DNA of 64,000 bases from Massilia aquatica (GCF_011682045.1 NZ_VVIW01000006.1:124001-188000), one strand, 5' to 3'. Shown: positions 9,889 through 24,886, numbered from the stretch's first letter. The notes: generated by a model not told the origin, from the sequence alone. Numbers and translations: made by a program.

Positions 9889-12260
9889 CAGCCCTCCAGC
9901 AGCTTGGCCGCGACCTGCTGCGGGGTCAGGCCCGCACCAAGGGCGGCCAGCTGGCGTTCGCGTTCCAGGTTGCGCTCGAGCTGCTGCTTGGCCGGCCGGT
10001 ACGGCTTGGGCCAGGCGATCGCCGAAAAACCGATTTTCGCCGTCTCGGCCAGCGTCCACGCCGGGTTGGCCAGGTGCGGCCGCCCCACCGCGCACAAATC
10101 GGCGCGGCCGGCGGCGATGATGCTGTTGGCGTGATCGGCCTCGAAAATCGAGCCGACCGCGATCGTCGGAATCTTCGCCTCGTTGCGCACGCGGTCGGCG
10201 AACGGGGTCTGGAACATGCGACCATACACCGGCTTTTCGCGCTTGCTGACCTGGCCGGAGGAACAATCGATCATGTCGGCGCCGGCGTCCTTGAACAGGC
10301 GCGCGATCTGCACCGCGTCAATGGGCGTGATGCCGCCGTCGACCCAGTCGTGCGCCGAAATGCGCACGCTGATCGGTTTGTCCACCGGCCAGGCGGCGCG
10401 CATGGCGCGGAACACACGCAGCGGATAGCGGCAGCGGTTTTCCAGCGTGCCGCCAAACTCGTCGCCGCGCCGGTTGGTCAGCGGCGAAATGAACGACGAC
10501 AGCAGATAGCCATGCGCGCAGTGCAGCTCCAGCCAGTCGAACCCGGCCTCAAGCGCGGCCCGCGTGGCGCGCACAAAATCGGCTTCGATGCGCTCCATGT
10601 CCGCCAGCGTGGCGGCGCGCGCGGTCTGCGACACGCCCTCCAGGTACTGTTCGTCGGAGGCTGCCACCAGTGGCCAGTTGCCGTTCTCCAGCGGCTGGTC
10701 GATCCCGTCCCACATGGCGCGGGTCGATCCTTTGGGGCCAGCGTGGCCCAGTTGCAGCGCGATCTTCGCGTCCGAACTGGCGTGCACGAAGTCGACGATG
10801 CGCTTCCACGCCGCCGTATGCTCCGGTGCGTACATGCCGGGACAGTTCGGGGTAATGCGCGCATCGGCCGACACGCAGGTCATCTCGGCAAACACCAGCG
10901 CCGCGCCACCCAAGGCGCGCGCGCCCAGGTGCACCAGGTGGTAGTCGCCGGCCACGCCATCGACCGCCGAATACTGCGCCATGGGCGAAACCACGATGCG
11001 GTTCTTCAGCGTGACCCCGCGCAGCTTGAACGGCGTGAGCATCGGCGGCATGCGCGCGCCAGGCGGCGCCTCGATGCCCGCCTGCTCGCAGGCGCGGCGC
11101 GCGATCCAGGCTTCGAAACCGGCGACGTAGGCCGGGTCGCGCAGGCGCAGGTTTTCGTGCGACAGGCGCTGGCTGCGCGTGAGCATCGAGTACGCGAACT
11201 GCGGCGCCTCCATGGCGGTGTAGCGCTCCACGTTCTCGAACCATTCCATCGAATTGCGCGCCGCGCTTTGCAGCTTGAGCACTTCGACCGCGCGCACTTC
11301 CTGGTAGGCCGCCAGCGCCTGCGCCGCATCGGCATGCGCGCCAAAGCAGCGCGCAAGTTCGATCGCGTCTTCCAGCGCCAGCTTGGTGCCGGAACCGATC
11401 GAGTAGTGCGCCGAGTGGGCGGCGTCGCCCATCAGCACAACAGGCACAGACCCATTCCAGTGCACCCACTGCGCGCACACCACGCGCGGAAAGGTGATCC
11501 ACATGGCCGAGCCACGCAGGTGCGGCGAGTTGGACATCAGCGCATGCCCGTCCAGCTGGTCGGCGAACAGGCGCTCGCAATACGCAATGCTCTCTTCCTG
11601 CGTCATCTGGTCAAGGCCGGCGCGGCGCCACACCTCTTCCGGCGTCTCGATGATGAAGGTCGAGGTGTCGCCATCGTACTGATAGATATGCGCCTGGAAC
11701 CAGCCGTACTCCGTCTCCTTGAAGGCGAAGGTGAACGCGTCGAACTTCTTGCGCGTGCCGAGCCACACAAAGCGGCAGCGGCGCGCCTCGATATCCGGTT
11801 GATAGGTATCGGCGTAGCGCTTGCGGGTGCGGCTGTTCAAGCCGTCCGACGCAATCACCAGGTCGGCGCCATAGCTGGCGGCCAGCGCCTGGTCGTCCTC
11901 GACGTCGCTCTCGAACACCAGCTGCACGCCCAGCTCCTCGCAGCGCTCCTGCAAGATGTTGAGCAAGCGCTTGCGCCCGATGCCGCAGAAGCCGTGACCA
12001 CCCGACGTGATTTTTTCGCCCTTGAAGAAGATGTCGATATCGTCCCAGTGATTGAACGACTGCAGGATGGCGCGCGCGCTCAAGTCGTCGGCGTTCGACA
12101 GATTGCCCAGGGTCTGGTCGGAAAACACCACGCCCCAGCCGAAGGTGTCGTACGGGCGGTTGCGCTCGACCACGGTGATCTGGTGGGACGGGTCCTGCTT
12201 TTTCATGAGCAGGCTGAAATACAGTCCGGCGGGGCCGCCGCCGATACACACAATATTCAT
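9888..12260 (-). CDS. Bifunctional FAD hydroxylase / OYE-type reductase (2-aminobenzoyl-CoA or salicylyl-CoA)
   Basis: The product is 790 residues with two fused enzymes. The first 370 or so are a flavin hydroxylase: dinucleotide motif [14 protein letters not shown] motif [12 protein letters not shown] and the FAD motif [14 protein letters not shown]. From about 400 on is an Old Yellow Enzyme (NADH:flavin oxidoreductase) barrel with [34 protein letters not shown] and SVRISAHDW. This fusion and size match 2-aminobenzoyl-CoA monooxygenase/reductase of Azoarcus and the proteins annotated as salicylyl-CoA 5-hydroxylase. Those hydroxylate and then reduce the ring of the CoA ester. It follows the CoA ligase by 17 nt. 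Which aryl-CoA is used cannot be read from sequence. Confidence 0.88.
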   Translation of the reverse strand: MNIVCIGGGPAGLYFSLLMKKQDPSHQITVVERNRPYDTFGWGVVFSDQTLGNLSNADDLSARAILQSFNHWDDIDIFFKGEKITSGGHGFCGIGRKRLLNILQERCEELGVQLVFESDVEDDQALAASYGADLVIASDGLNSRTRKRYADTYQPDIEARRCRFVWLGTRKKFDAFTFAFKETEYGWFQAHIYQYDGDTSTFIIETPEEVWRRAGLDQMTQEESIAYCERLFADQLDGHALMSNSPHLRGSAMWITFPRVVCAQWVHWNGSVPVVLMGDAAHSAHYSIGSGTKLALEDAIELARCFGAHADAAQALAAYQEVRAVEVLKLQSAARNSMEWFENVERYTAMEAPQFAYSMLTRSQRLSHENLRLRDPAYVAGFEAWIARRACEQAGIEAPPGARMPPMLTPFKLRGVTLKNRIVVSPMAQYSAVDGVAGDYHLVHLGARALGGAALVFAEMTCVSADARITPNCPGMYAPEHTAAWKRIVDFVHASSDAKIALQLGHAGPKGSTRAMWDGIDQPLENGNWPLVAASDEQYLEGVSQTARAATLADMERIEADFVRATRAALEAGFDWLELHCAHGYLLSSFISPLTNRRGDEFGGTLENRCRYPLRVFRAMRAAWPVDKPISVRISAHDWVDGGITPIDAVQIARLFKDAGADMIDCSSGQVSKREKPVYGRMFQTPFADRVRNEAKIPTIAVGSIFEADHANSIIAAGRADLCAVGRPHLANPAWTLAETAKIGFSAIAWPKPYRPAKQQLERNLERERQLAALGAGLTPQQVAAKLLEG

Positions 12261-12277
12261 GGGCTTGGTTCTTGGAT

Positions 12278-13906
12278 TTAAGCAGAGCGCAGCTTAAAGC
12301 GCTGCAATTTGCCGGTTTCGGTGCGCGGCAGTTTGTCGGTGAACCTGAGCGAACGGGGATATTTATATGGCGCGATCTGCAGCTTGACGAAATCCTGCAG
12401 CTGGATGGCCAGCGCCTCGCCCGGCGCGAAGCCGGCGCGCAGCACCACATGCGCCTCCACCACCTGCCCGCGTTCTTCGCAGGGCCGTCCGACCACGCCG
12501 CATTCGGCCACCGCTTCATGGCGTAGCAGCACCTCTTCGACTTCGGCGCCGGCGATGTTGTAGCCGGCCGAGATGATCATGTCGTCGGTGCGCGAGCGGT
12601 AGTAAAAATAGCCGTCGGCGTCCATTTCGTAGGCGTCGCCGGTGAGGTTCCAGCCATCGCACACATAGTCCTTCTGGCGTTCGTCGGCCAGGTAGCGGCA
12701 GCCGGTCGGGCCTTTCACCGCCAGCCGGCCAATCACGCCCGGCCCCACCTGCTGGCCGTTTGCGTCGAGAATGCAGGCCTGGTAGCCCGGCACCGGCTTG
12801 CCGGTCGCCCCTGGCCGGATCGCATCGCCCGCGGCCGAAATGAAGATGTGCAGCAGTTCGGTCGCGCCGATGCCGTCGATCATGCGCAGCCCGGTCGCCG
12901 CCTGCCACGCCTCGCGCGTGGCCAGCGGCAGCGCCTCGCCGGCGGATACGCTACGGGTCAGGCTCGACACATCGTAGCCGGCGGCCAGTGGCGCCATCTG
13001 GCGGTAAAAGGTGGGCGCGGTAAAGCACACCGTGGCGCGGTATTTGTCGATGGCGGCCAGCAGCGTGTCGGGCGTGAGTTTTTCGAGCAGCACGCCGGCG
13101 GCGCCCACGCGCATCGGGAACAGCAGCAGCCCGCCCAGGCCGAACGTGAACGCCAGCGGCGGCGTGCCGATAAAAATATCGTCCGCGCGCGCTTGCAAGG
13201 TATGGCGCGGGAAGCAGTCGCAAATGGCCAGCACGTCGCGGTGGAAGTGCATGGTGCCCTTCGGGATGCCGGTCGTGCCCGAGGTAAAACTGATCAGGCA
13301 CACGTCGTCGGCGGCGCTGGCGTGCGCGGCGAACGGCACCGGGTGGCGCGCCATCATGGCTTCGACCGAGGCCGGGTTGTCGGGATCGTTGAACATCACC
13401 ACGTGGCGCGGCAGCGCCGAGACGGCGTCGATCTCGCCGCGCAGGCTGGCCGCGCACAGCACCGCGTCCACATTGGCCTTGTCGACGATGGCGGTCAGCT
13501 CGCGCGCGCGCAGCAGCGGCATGGTGGGCACCGCAATCAGGCCGGCTTTCAGCACTGCCAGCAGACACGCGGCCATCATCGGGTTGTTCGCGCCGCGCAG
13601 CAGCACGCGGTTGCCGGTGACCAGTCCCAGGTCGGCGCGCAGGACGTAGGCGATGCGGTCGACCCGGCGCTGGAGTTCGGAATAGGTCCAGCTTTCGTGC
13701 TCGCCGACGATGGCGATGCGCTCCCCCGCCCCGCCTTCGACGGCAGCGTCGAGCAGTTCGGCGGCGCAGTTCAGCTGCGCCGGGTACTGGAGTTCGGGCA
13801 GGTCGAACAGGAAGGCGGGCCACTGGCCTGGCGGCGGCAGGTGTTCGCGCGCAAAGCCGTCCTGGTAGGCCGAAGCGCTCAATGCCGATGCCGTCGAATG
13901 TGTCAT
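12278..13906 (-). CDS. Benzoate/2-aminobenzoate-type CoA ligase
   Basis: The product is 542 residues, the usual length for aryl-CoA ligases. Adenylate-forming motifs are complete: P-loop [18 protein letters not shown]5-like [12 protein letters not shown], hinge region [18 protein letters not shown], and C-terminal [14 protein letters not shown] with the catalytic Lys. It activates an aromatic acid to its CoA thioester with ATP. It is the first gene of the operon, and the next gene product acts on an aryl-CoA, so 2-aminobenzoate (anthranilate) or salicylate is the likely substrate. The palindrome at 13942-13963 lies about 36 bases upstream of the start. Confidence 0.87.
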   Translation of the reverse strand: MTHSTASALSASAYQDGFAREHLPPPGQWPAFLFDLPELQYPAQLNCAAELLDAAVEGGAGERIAIVGEHESWTYSELQRRVDRIAYVLRADLGLVTGNRVLLRGANNPMMAACLLAVLKAGLIAVPTMPLLRARELTAIVDKANVDAVLCAASLRGEIDAVSALPRHVVMFNDPDNPASVEAMMARHPVPFAAHASAADDVCLISFTSGTTGIPKGTMHFHRDVLAICDCFPRHTLQARADDIFIGTPPLAFTFGLGGLLLFPMRVGAAGVLLEKLTPDTLLAAIDKYRATVCFTAPTFYRQMAPLAAGYDVSSLTRSVSAGEALPLATREAWQAATGLRMIDGIGATELLHIFISAAGDAIRPGATGKPVPGYQACILDANGQQVGPGVIGRLAVKGPTGCRYLADERQKDYVCDGWNLTGDAYEMDADGYFYYRSRTDDMIISAGYNIAGAEVEEVLLRHEAVAECGVVGRPCEERGQVVEAHVVLRAGFAPGEALAIQLQDFVKLQIAPYKYPRSLRFTDKLPRTETGKLQRFKLRSA

Positions 13907-13941
13907 GGTCGCCCCGGAAAAAAATCAATCGTTCACCGAGA

Positions 13942-13963
13942 GATACTTTAGACCTAAACTATC
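13942..13963 (-). promoter_or_regulatory. Candidate MarR operator upstream of the aryl-CoA operon
   Basis: A 22-bp imperfect palindrome with arms GATACTTTAG and CTAAACTATC, 18 of 22 positions symmetric. It lies about 36 bp before the CoA-ligase start. MarR regulators bind AT-rich palindromes of this size near -10/-35, and the operon encodes its own MarR. Assignment to that regulator is inference. Confidence 0.55.
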
Positions 13964-13992
13964 ACAACATCAAGCGCTTTCGCGCAGCGGCG

Positions 13993-14712
13993 TCAGGCGC
14001 CGCCGCCAATGCGTTTGAGCGCTTCGCTCTGGTGCATCGCCGAGCGCACCACCTCGGCCAGCGCCAGCTTGACCCGGGCAGGATCGAGGGCGCCGGGCGG
14101 CAGCGCCTTGAGCGTGTCGGCCGCTCCGCTCAGGCCCAGGGTGAGGCAGCCGGCGTGCAGGCGTTCGATGCGCACATGGGCCGCGCCGTCCTCGCCGCGT
14201 TCGAGCAGGTCGGCGATGTCGGTGGCGGCGGCGGCCACCTGCGATTGCAGCCCGCCCAGGTAGACCATCAGGCGTTCGGCCCCGATCCCGAGGCGCAGCA
14301 GGGTCGCCTGCACTTTTTCGGCGCGCGGCGCCACCGCGATCGGGTCGCGCCCGGTCAGGCCGGCCATGTGCTCGCGCACCTGATCGCCCTGGAACGGCTT
14401 GACGATGTAACCCGACACGCCAAGGCCGCTGGCCTGGTCGACCGTATCGCGGTCGGTGGCCGACGAGACCAGCACGAACGGCATCGCGCCCAGGGCGCCG
14501 TCGGCGCGCACGCGCTGCAGCAGGTCCATGCCGGACAGGCGCGGCATGCGCAGGTCGCAGAAGCAGATGGCCGGACGCAGGCCGTTTTCAAGCTGGTCCC
14601 AGGCGTCGGCGCCGTCTTCCGCTTCGAGGATTTCGAATTTGCCGCAGGCGTCGATCAGGTGCATCAGCACCATGCGCGATACGATGTCGTCATCCACCAC
14701 CAGAACCTTCAT
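13993..14712 (-). CDS. Response regulator: receiver plus uncharacterised C-terminal domain (paralogue 1)
   Basis: The product is 239 residues. The receiver has acidic pocket VVDDD, phospho-acceptor Asp in ICFCDLRMPRLSGMD, and the switch residues LVSSA and YIVKPF. From about 125 there is a helical domain without a DNA-binding or GGDEF motif, with ERLHAGCLTLGLSGAADTL. This domain is shared with the paralogue at 19747-20469 and faintly resembles an HPt bundle but lacks the HxxKG signature. ATG 14712 is chosen because GGAGG lies just upstream. It follows the hybrid kinase by 109 nt and is its likely phosphorelay partner. Confidence 0.85.
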   Translation of the reverse strand: MKVLVVDDDIVSRMVLMHLIDACGKFEILEAEDGADAWDQLENGLRPAICFCDLRMPRLSGMDLLQRVRADGALGAMPFVLVSSATDRDTVDQASGLGVSGYIVKPFQGDQVREHMAGLTGRDPIAVAPRAEKVQATLLRLGIGAERLMVYLGGLQSQVAAAATDIADLLERGEDGAAHVRIERLHAGCLTLGLSGAADTLKALPPGALDPARVKLALAEVVRSAMHQSEALKRIGGGA

Positions 14713-14821
14713 TTGGCCACCTCCGTACGCAGCAACGCCATAAAACATCCTTCTCCAGCCTGTCCCGATCGCTTATACGCCAATATTACAGCATATGCAT
14801 GGCGGGTCATCGCCTGGCAGC

Positions 14822-19746
<4,925 letters not shown>

Positions 19747-19750
<4 letters not shown>

Positions 19751-20469
19751 GCAAGCGCTCCTTCGTCGGGCATGCCGGCGCGCAGGCGACTCAACTGGCG
19801 GCGCACCGATTCGCTCACTTCGCCCAGCACCATGGCCACGGTGCGGACGTCGGGCAGGCCGCGGCGCGCGGTATCGAGCTGCGAGGCCACGTGCCACAGG
19901 CCGAGCGTCATGCAGCCGGTGTGCACCGAGTCGATGCGCAGTCGGGCGTCGGCGCCCTCCCCGGCCTCCAGCAGCGCCACGATGGCGGGCCGTCCGGCCA
20001 GCAACTGCTCGCCAAACGCGGCCAGGTAGGCGGCCAGCCGGTCCGGCCCGATGTTCAGGCGGCGCATGGTGGTGGCCGGGTCTTCGGCCAGCTTGTCGAG
20101 CGTGATGCGGAAGATCTTTTCGAGATGCGCGCGCGCTTCGGCCGCATGCAGGGGTTTGAGGATGTAGCCGACCGCGCCCAGGGTCACCGCCTGCAGCACG
20201 GTGTCGCGGTCCGACGCCGACGACACCAGCACGAACGGCACCTGGGCCAGCGCCGCCTCGGCCTTCATGCGCTCCAACAAGGCGATGCCGGACATGCGCG
20301 GCATGCGCACATCGCAAAACACGATCACCGGATGCAGGCCCGCTGCCAGCAGGTCCCAGGCGGCGGCGCCGTCTTCGGCTTCGACCAGGTCAAAAATGCC
20401 GTACACCGACAGCAGGTCCATCAGCGCGATGCGCGAGACGACGTCGTCGTCGACAATCAGTGCTTTCAT
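19747..20469 (-). CDS. Response regulator: receiver plus uncharacterised C-terminal domain (paralogue 2)
   Basis: The product is 240 residues, paralogous over its whole length to the regulator at 13993-14712. The receiver has VDDDVVSRIALMD, VIVFCDVRMPRMSGIALLE with the acceptor Asp, VLVSSASDRD and GYILKPLHAAEA. The C-terminal helical domain includes DSVHTGCMTLGLWHVASQL. ATG 20469 is preceded by GGAG with 6-nt spacing; an in-frame ATG 12 bases upstream is less well placed. Its stop overlaps the presumed CTG start of the hybrid kinase, so the two are translationally coupled. With no output domain it may act by protein contact. Confidence 0.85.
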
Positions 20470-20506
20470 CAGGTTCTCCATGGCGGTGGGCCGCATCAGA
20501 CAAGGC

Positions 20507-21676
20507 TCAGGAGCCAAAAAAGGCCAGTACATCGGCGCGGCGCGCGTGCGTGTCGCGCTGGCCGAGCTGGATCAGTTCACAGGTGTAGCTCGATTCGAAC
20601 AGCAGGTACGAGGCCAGCGCCGAGCCGCGCGCTTCGGTCGCGCCGATCCCCGAGAGCATGGTGCGGATCGGCGCCGGCAGGCTGGCCGTGTGGCGGCTGG
20701 CGATCACGTCGAGCCGTTCGGACGGCGCGATCACCAGCAGCTCCACCGGTTTCAAGGGCATCTTGCTGCGGTACTCCTCGGGCAGCAGCGACAGGGTCAG
20801 GTTGATCCGGTTCAGGCGCTCGATGTCGACCGCCAGGCTGTCGAGAAAAATCGAGGACATGGCATGGCCGGCGATCTGCGCCAGGCTCGGATAGCGCGCC
20901 TGGCCGGGCGTGTCGCGGGTCGGCTCGGTCAGGCGCCCGGCGCCCACCACCAGCACTTTCGACGCCCCCAGGTGAATCGCCGGCGAGATCGGCGCGAGCT
21001 GGCGCATCGAGCCGTCGCCGCAAAACTCGCGGTGGCTGCCCAGGTACAGCGGCACCGCCGGGAAAATGAAGGGGATCGCCGACGAAGCCAGCAAATGCTC
21101 GACCCCGATCTGGTCCTGCAGGGCGATGCGCTGCATGCGCACCCACGGCGCAATGTCGGCGGCGGTCTGGTAAAAGGTGATGTGATTGCCGGCGGTGTAG
21201 GACGAGGCGGTCACCGCCAGCGCGTGCAGCAGGCCGTCGGACATGGCCGCGTCGAGCCGCGGCAGGTCGAGCATGCGGTGCAACAGCCCCACCAGCGGGG
21301 TGTTGTCGAGCAGCGAGGCCGGCGGCGCGGCGCGCCATTTGCGCAGCAGCCAGCCGAACGAGAGCAGCGAAAGCCAGCGCGCGCCGGAACGCAGCACGCC
21401 CAGCGAATCGGCGCGGTAGACCTGTTCGACGCGGAAGTTCTCCCACACGTCGAGCAGCTTTTGCACGCCCTCGCCGAAGTTATCGGCGCGGCAGGCCAGC
21501 GCCACGGCGTTGATCGCGCCGGCCGAGGTGCCGCAGATGATATCGAAGGGATTGCGCGCGGGGCGCCAGCCGGCTTCCCACAAGATTTGCGAGATCGCCT
21601 GCAGCACCCCCACCTGATAGGCGGCGCGCGCGCCACCGCCGGTGAGGATCAAGCCCGTTTTTGGTTCCGTTTCCAT
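20507..21676 (-). CDS. Patatin-like phospholipase family protein
   Basis: The product is 389 residues. Patatin hallmarks are present: the glycine-rich oxyanion motif [14 protein letters not shown], the nucleophile elbow [10 protein letters not shown] (GxSxG) and the catalytic dyad Asp in FCGDGSMRQ (DG). There is no signal peptide, so the lipase is probably cytosolic or at the inner membrane face. It is the first gene of the unit with the two response regulators and hybrid kinase (37 nt to the next gene), but a functional link is not shown by sequence. Related bacterial patatins hydrolyse phospholipid acyl chains. Confidence 0.87.
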   Translation of the reverse strand: METEPKTGLILTGGGARAAYQVGVLQAISQILWEAGWRPARNPFDIICGTSAGAINAVALACRADNFGEGVQKLLDVWENFRVEQVYRADSLGVLRSGARWLSLLSFGWLLRKWRAAPPASLLDNTPLVGLLHRMLDLPRLDAAMSDGLLHALAVTASSYTAGNHITFYQTAADIAPWVRMQRIALQDQIGVEHLLASSAIPFIFPAVPLYLGSHREFCGDGSMRQLAPISPAIHLGASKVLVVGAGRLTEPTRDTPGQARYPSLAQIAGHAMSSIFLDSLAVDIERLNRINLTLSLLPEEYRSKMPLKPVELLVIAPSERLDVIASRHTASLPAPIRTMLSGIGATEARGSALASYLLFESSYTCELIQLGQRDTHARRADVLAFFGS

Positions 21677-21758
21677 CCGCCAAGCGTATCAGGGTCTGAA
21701 CGCCTTGCGGGAGAAACTTAATCAGCTGTCCACTTTTTACAATAGCTTGACTTTCGCC

Positions 21759-23534
21759 TCAGTCGCCCTTGGCCACGCCTTCGCGGCGCGGATCGGCCCC
21801 GCCAAACCACCACGGCTCGCCATGGATCAGGATGCGCTGCACGCCGTGCAGGCCGGACGTCATCTCGTAGCTGCGCAGGGTGTGGCCGCGCGCCTTGAGT
21901 TCCTCCTGCAGCGCCGGGGAAAAACGCCCGGTTTCGAGTTCGGTCGGGCCGTTGCGGCTGCCGAAGTTGGGCAGGCTGATGGCCTGCTGCACGTTCAGGC
22001 CCCAGTCGAGCGTGCCGACCAGGGTCTTGGCCACGTAGTTGATGATGGCCGGCCCGCCGGGCGAACCGATGGCCAGCACCAGTTTGCCGCTCTGGCGGTC
22101 GAACACCACCGTCGGCGACATGGCGCTGCGCGGGCGTTTACCGGCCTGTACGCGGTTGGCCACCGGGCCGGCGGCGTCGACCGAGTCGAAGGAAAAATCG
22201 GTGAGCTGGTTGTTCAGGATGAAGCCGCCCACCATCTGGCGCGAGCCGAACGCGTCTTCCACCGTGGTCGTCATCGACAAGCCGGCGCCTTTGCCGTCAA
22301 CCACCACGAAGTGCGAGGTCGATGGCGTTTCGATAGCGTTGTCCATGCCCCACGCTACTTCCATGCCGGGCGGCGTGCCGGCTTTGGCCGTGCCCATCGA
22401 TTTGTCGCCGATCAGGGCGGCGCGCTGGCGCAGGTAGGTCTTGTCGATCAGGCTCGGAATGCCGCGTCCCGGCAGCGGCACGAAGTCGGTATCGGCCGCG
22501 TAGCGGTTTCGGTCGGCGTAGGCCAGGCGGCCCGCTTCGGTAAACAAATGCACCGCCTCGGCGCCAAGGACGCCCTCCACCGGCGCATAGGCGCGCATGT
22601 CCTTCGTCTCGAGCATGCCGAGCATCTGCGCCACGGCAATCCCGCCCGACGAGGGCGGCGGCATGCCGCACACCGTGTAGGCGCGGTAGTCGCTGCATAC
22701 CGGCACGCGCACCTTGGGCTGGTAGCCGCCGATATCTTGCGCCGTCAACAGGCCCGGATTGGTCGGATGGCCCGCCACCTTGGCCGCGATGTCCCTGGCG
22801 ATGTGGCCCTTGTAGAAGGCGTCGGCGCCGCCAGCGGCGATTTCGCGCAGGGTGGCGGCCAGCGCCGGGTTGCGCAGCAGGTGGCCGATCGGCCACGGCT
22901 TGCCATCCTTGTCATAGAAATAGGCGGCGGCCACCGGGTCCTTGCGCAGGTGCTGGTCGAACATCAGCATGCCGTTCAGGCGGGCGCTGACCGGGAACCC
23001 CTTGTCGGCCATGGCGATTGCCGGCGCGAACAGGGCCTTCCAGGGCAGCTTGCCGTGCTGGCGGTGCGCCAGTTCGAGCATGCGCAGCACGCCCGGCGCG
23101 CCCACCGAGCGCCCGCCCACCACGCCGGTCGCGCGCGAGACAGGCGTACCGTCCTTGTTCTGGAACAGGTGCTCGTCGGCGGCGGCCGGCGCGGTTTCGC
23201 GGCCATCAAAAGCTTGCACGTTCTTGCCGTCGTAATGCATCAAAAAGGCGCCGCCGCCGATGCCGGACGATTGCGGCTCGACCAGGGTCAGCATCAGCTG
23301 GGTGGCAATCGCCGCGTCGATGGCGCTGCCGCCACGGCGCAAAATCTGGTAGCCGGCGTCCACGGCCAGCGGATTGGCGGCGGCGACCATGAATTTTTTC
23401 GCGGCCCAGCCGGATTTATCGGCGTAGCCGGTGTGGATTTCGGGGGCGTCGGCCGGGCGCACGGCGGCGTCCTGGGCGAACACGGGGGCGCTGAAAACGA
23501 GCAGCGCGAAAGGAAGGCACTTCAACCTGAGCAT
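21759..23534 (-). CDS. ggt: Gamma-glutamyltransferase (periplasmic)
   Basis: The product is 591 residues. It has an N-terminal signal peptide (LLVFSAPVFAQDAA) and the full GGT fold. The autocatalytic cleavage site and new N-terminal Thr lie in ETPSTSHFVVVDGKGAG. Substrate-binding features include SSGIGGGAFLMHYDG, MPPPSSGGIAVAQ and NNQLTDFS. The enzyme is made as one chain that self-cleaves into large and small subunits, and it hydrolyses or transfers the gamma-glutamyl group of glutathione. The start has GGAGAATCC upstream. It stands as a single gene; the short-chain dehydrogenase ends 75 nt upstream, across a strong inverted repeat (23551-23581). Confidence 0.93.
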   Translation of the reverse strand: MLRLKCLPFALLVFSAPVFAQDAAVRPADAPEIHTGYADKSGWAAKKFMVAAANPLAVDAGYQILRRGGSAIDAAIATQLMLTLVEPQSSGIGGGAFLMHYDGKNVQAFDGRETAPAAADEHLFQNKDGTPVSRATGVVGGRSVGAPGVLRMLELAHRQHGKLPWKALFAPAIAMADKGFPVSARLNGMLMFDQHLRKDPVAAAYFYDKDGKPWPIGHLLRNPALAATLREIAAGGADAFYKGHIARDIAAKVAGHPTNPGLLTAQDIGGYQPKVRVPVCSDYRAYTVCGMPPPSSGGIAVAQMLGMLETKDMRAYAPVEGVLGAEAVHLFTEAGRLAYADRNRYAADTDFVPLPGRGIPSLIDKTYLRQRAALIGDKSMGTAKAGTPPGMEVAWGMDNAIETPSTSHFVVVDGKGAGLSMTTTVEDAFGSRQMVGGFILNNQLTDFSFDSVDAAGPVANRVQAGKRPRSAMSPTVVFDRQSGKLVLAIGSPGGPAIINYVAKTLVGTLDWGLNVQQAISLPNFGSRNGPTELETGRFSPALQEELKARGHTLRSYEMTSGLHGVQRILIHGEPWWFGGADPRREGVAKGD

Positions 23535-23609
23535 GGATTCTCCAATGAGAAACGCGCGACTCCTGGACTGGAGCCGCGCGTCCGATCCCGCTATCGTACA
23601 GTAATTAAA

Positions 23610-24368
23610 TTACTTCGGTTGCATGCGGATCGCGCCGTCAAGACGGATGGTTTCGCCATTGAGCATGGTGTTTTCGATGATCGCCTTTGCCAGGTGCGCG
23701 TATTCGGCGGGGCGGCCGAGACGCTGCGGGAACGGAACCATGTTGCCCAGCGCCCCGCGCACTTCTTCCGGCATCCCCATCAGCATCGGGGTTTCGAAAA
23801 TGCCGGGGGCGATGGTCATCACGCGCACGCCGCTGCGGGCCAGGTCGCGCGCCATCGGCAAGGTCATGCCGGCCACCGCCGCCTTGGACGAGCCGTAGGC
23901 CGCCTGGCCGATCTGGCCGTCGAAGGCCGCCACCGACGCGGTATTGATGATGATGCCGCGCTCGCCCGAATCGAGCGCGTCGGTCTTGCCCATGGCGTCA
24001 GCCGCCAGGCGCGCCATATTAAAGGTGCCGACCAGGTTGATGTTGACGGTGCGCTGGAATACTTCCAGCGGATGCGGGCCGTCCTTGCCCACGGTCTTGA
24101 CCGCAGGCGCGACGCCGGCGCAGTTGACCAGGCCGCGCAGGGTGCCCATGGCAACAGCGGCGGCGACGACGGCCTGGCCGTCGGCCTCAAGCGTGACATC
24201 GCACTTGACGAACTTGCCCTTCAGTTCAGCGGCCAGCGCTTCGCCCGCCTCGACCTGCACATCGGCCAGCACCACTTTGCCGCCGGCTTCGGTGATCATG
24301 CGCGCCGTCGCCGCGCCCAGGCCCGATGCGCCGCCCGTGATGATGAATACATTGTCCTGAATTTGCAT
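23610..24368 (-). CDS. Short-chain dehydrogenase, 3-hydroxyacyl-CoA dehydrogenase (HSD10) type
   Basis: The product is 252 residues. NAD-binding motif TGGASGLG (residues 11-18), NCAGVAP, catalytic Ser in INTASVAAFDGQIGQ and YGSSK for the Tyr-Lys pair. The closing part APGIFETPMLMGMPEEVR matches type II 3-hydroxyacyl-CoA dehydrogenases / 17-beta-HSD10, which oxidise 3-hydroxyacyl-CoA, often 2-methyl-3-hydroxybutyryl-CoA from isoleucine. The gene is alone and has a perfect 22-bp palindrome 28 bases before its start, so it is probably under a dedicated regulator of acyl-CoA metabolism. Confidence 0.88.
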   Translation of the reverse strand: MQIQDNVFIITGGASGLGAATARMITEAGGKVVLADVQVEAGEALAAELKGKFVKCDVTLEADGQAVVAAAVAMGTLRGLVNCAGVAPAVKTVGKDGPHPLEVFQRTVNINLVGTFNMARLAADAMGKTDALDSGERGIIINTASVAAFDGQIGQAAYGSSKAAVAGMTLPMARDLARSGVRVMTIAPGIFETPMLMGMPEEVRGALGNMVPFPQRLGRPAEYAHLAKAIIENTMLNGETIRLDGAIRMQPK

Positions 24369-24395
24369 GGTGTCCTCTTTCTCTTATCGGTTCTT

Positions 24396-24417
24396 TTGAC
24401 GTTTACGTAAACGTCAA
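24396..24417 (-). promoter_or_regulatory. Perfect 22-bp palindrome upstream of the dehydrogenase
   Basis: Arms TTGACGTTTAC and GTAAACGTCAA, fully symmetric, ending 28 bp before the ATG at 24368. It has the form of a dimeric repressor site. It resembles, from memory, motifs of the MerR-type LiuR or TetR-type regulators of branched-chain amino acid and fatty acid catabolism, which would fit the gene. No regulator gene is adjacent. Confidence 0.65.
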
Positions 24418-24466
24418 TTAACCGGATTGTAGCGAACTTTCCACGCAAAACACCAGTCGCGCCGCA

Positions 24467-24886
24467 TTAAAAACACTGAACGATGCCGCCATTGTTGGTG
24501 CACGAGCGCCCTTGCGGGCCGATCACGCTGTTGCCGGCCGCGCCGTTGTAACGGGTGCCGTTGACGTCGGTGCAGCCGCCGGCGTCGCAGCGGCTGATGA
24601 CTGCGGGCGGCGGTGAAATGGACGATGGCGCCACCGTGGACGGCCCCGGCTGCGGGCTCACCGGCACCGCTGGCGGCGTGGCCAGGCGCGGACCGTAAGC
24701 AGGCATGCCATCGACGATCTGCTGCACGGCGCGGCGCCTGGGCGGCGGTTTCTTGGGTGGCGCGGGCCTGGCCTGGCCGTTGTCGGTTCGTACCTCGGGC
24801 GCGGCCGGCGTAACATCCTTCTGCGCCACCGCTTCGCCGGCGGCCAGGGACGCCGCCAGCAGCACGGCAATTTTCAGCATGATCAT
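24467..24886 (-). CDS. Secreted Pro-rich, Cys-containing small protein, unknown
   Basis: The product is 139 residues from ATG 24886, with GAGGTGAC as ribosome binding site. The signal peptide MIMLKIAVLLAASLAAG ends near EAVAQ. The middle is Pro/Ala/Arg-rich (PPKKPPPRRRAVQ). The C-terminus is a compact Gly/Cys module: CDAGGCTDVNGTRYNGA, then SCTNNGGIVQCF, with four cysteines likely forming disulfides. I have seen this kind of C-terminal module in secreted proteins of the same family of bacteria but know no function. The stop lies about 50 nt before the palindrome of the dehydrogenase promoter; the two genes point the same way. Confidence 0.7.
   Translation of the reverse strand: MIMLKIAVLLAASLAAGEAVAQKDVTPAAPEVRTDNGQARPAPPKKPPPRRRAVQQIVDGMPAYGPRLATPPAVPVSPQPGPSTVAPSSISPPPAVISRCDAGGCTDVNGTRYNGAAGNSVIGPQGRSCTNNGGIVQCF

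Noticed and set aside
10074-12281. Plus-strand open frame of about 735 codons over the hydroxylase/reductase
   Set aside because: Shadow of the fused FAD/OYE enzyme; no recognisable domain in the plus frame.
23551-23581. Inverted repeat ACGCGCG...CGCGCGT between ggt and the dehydrogenase considered as operator
   Set aside because: It directly follows the dehydrogenase stop region and precedes ggt by little; more likely a terminator-type hairpin without T tract, function uncertain.
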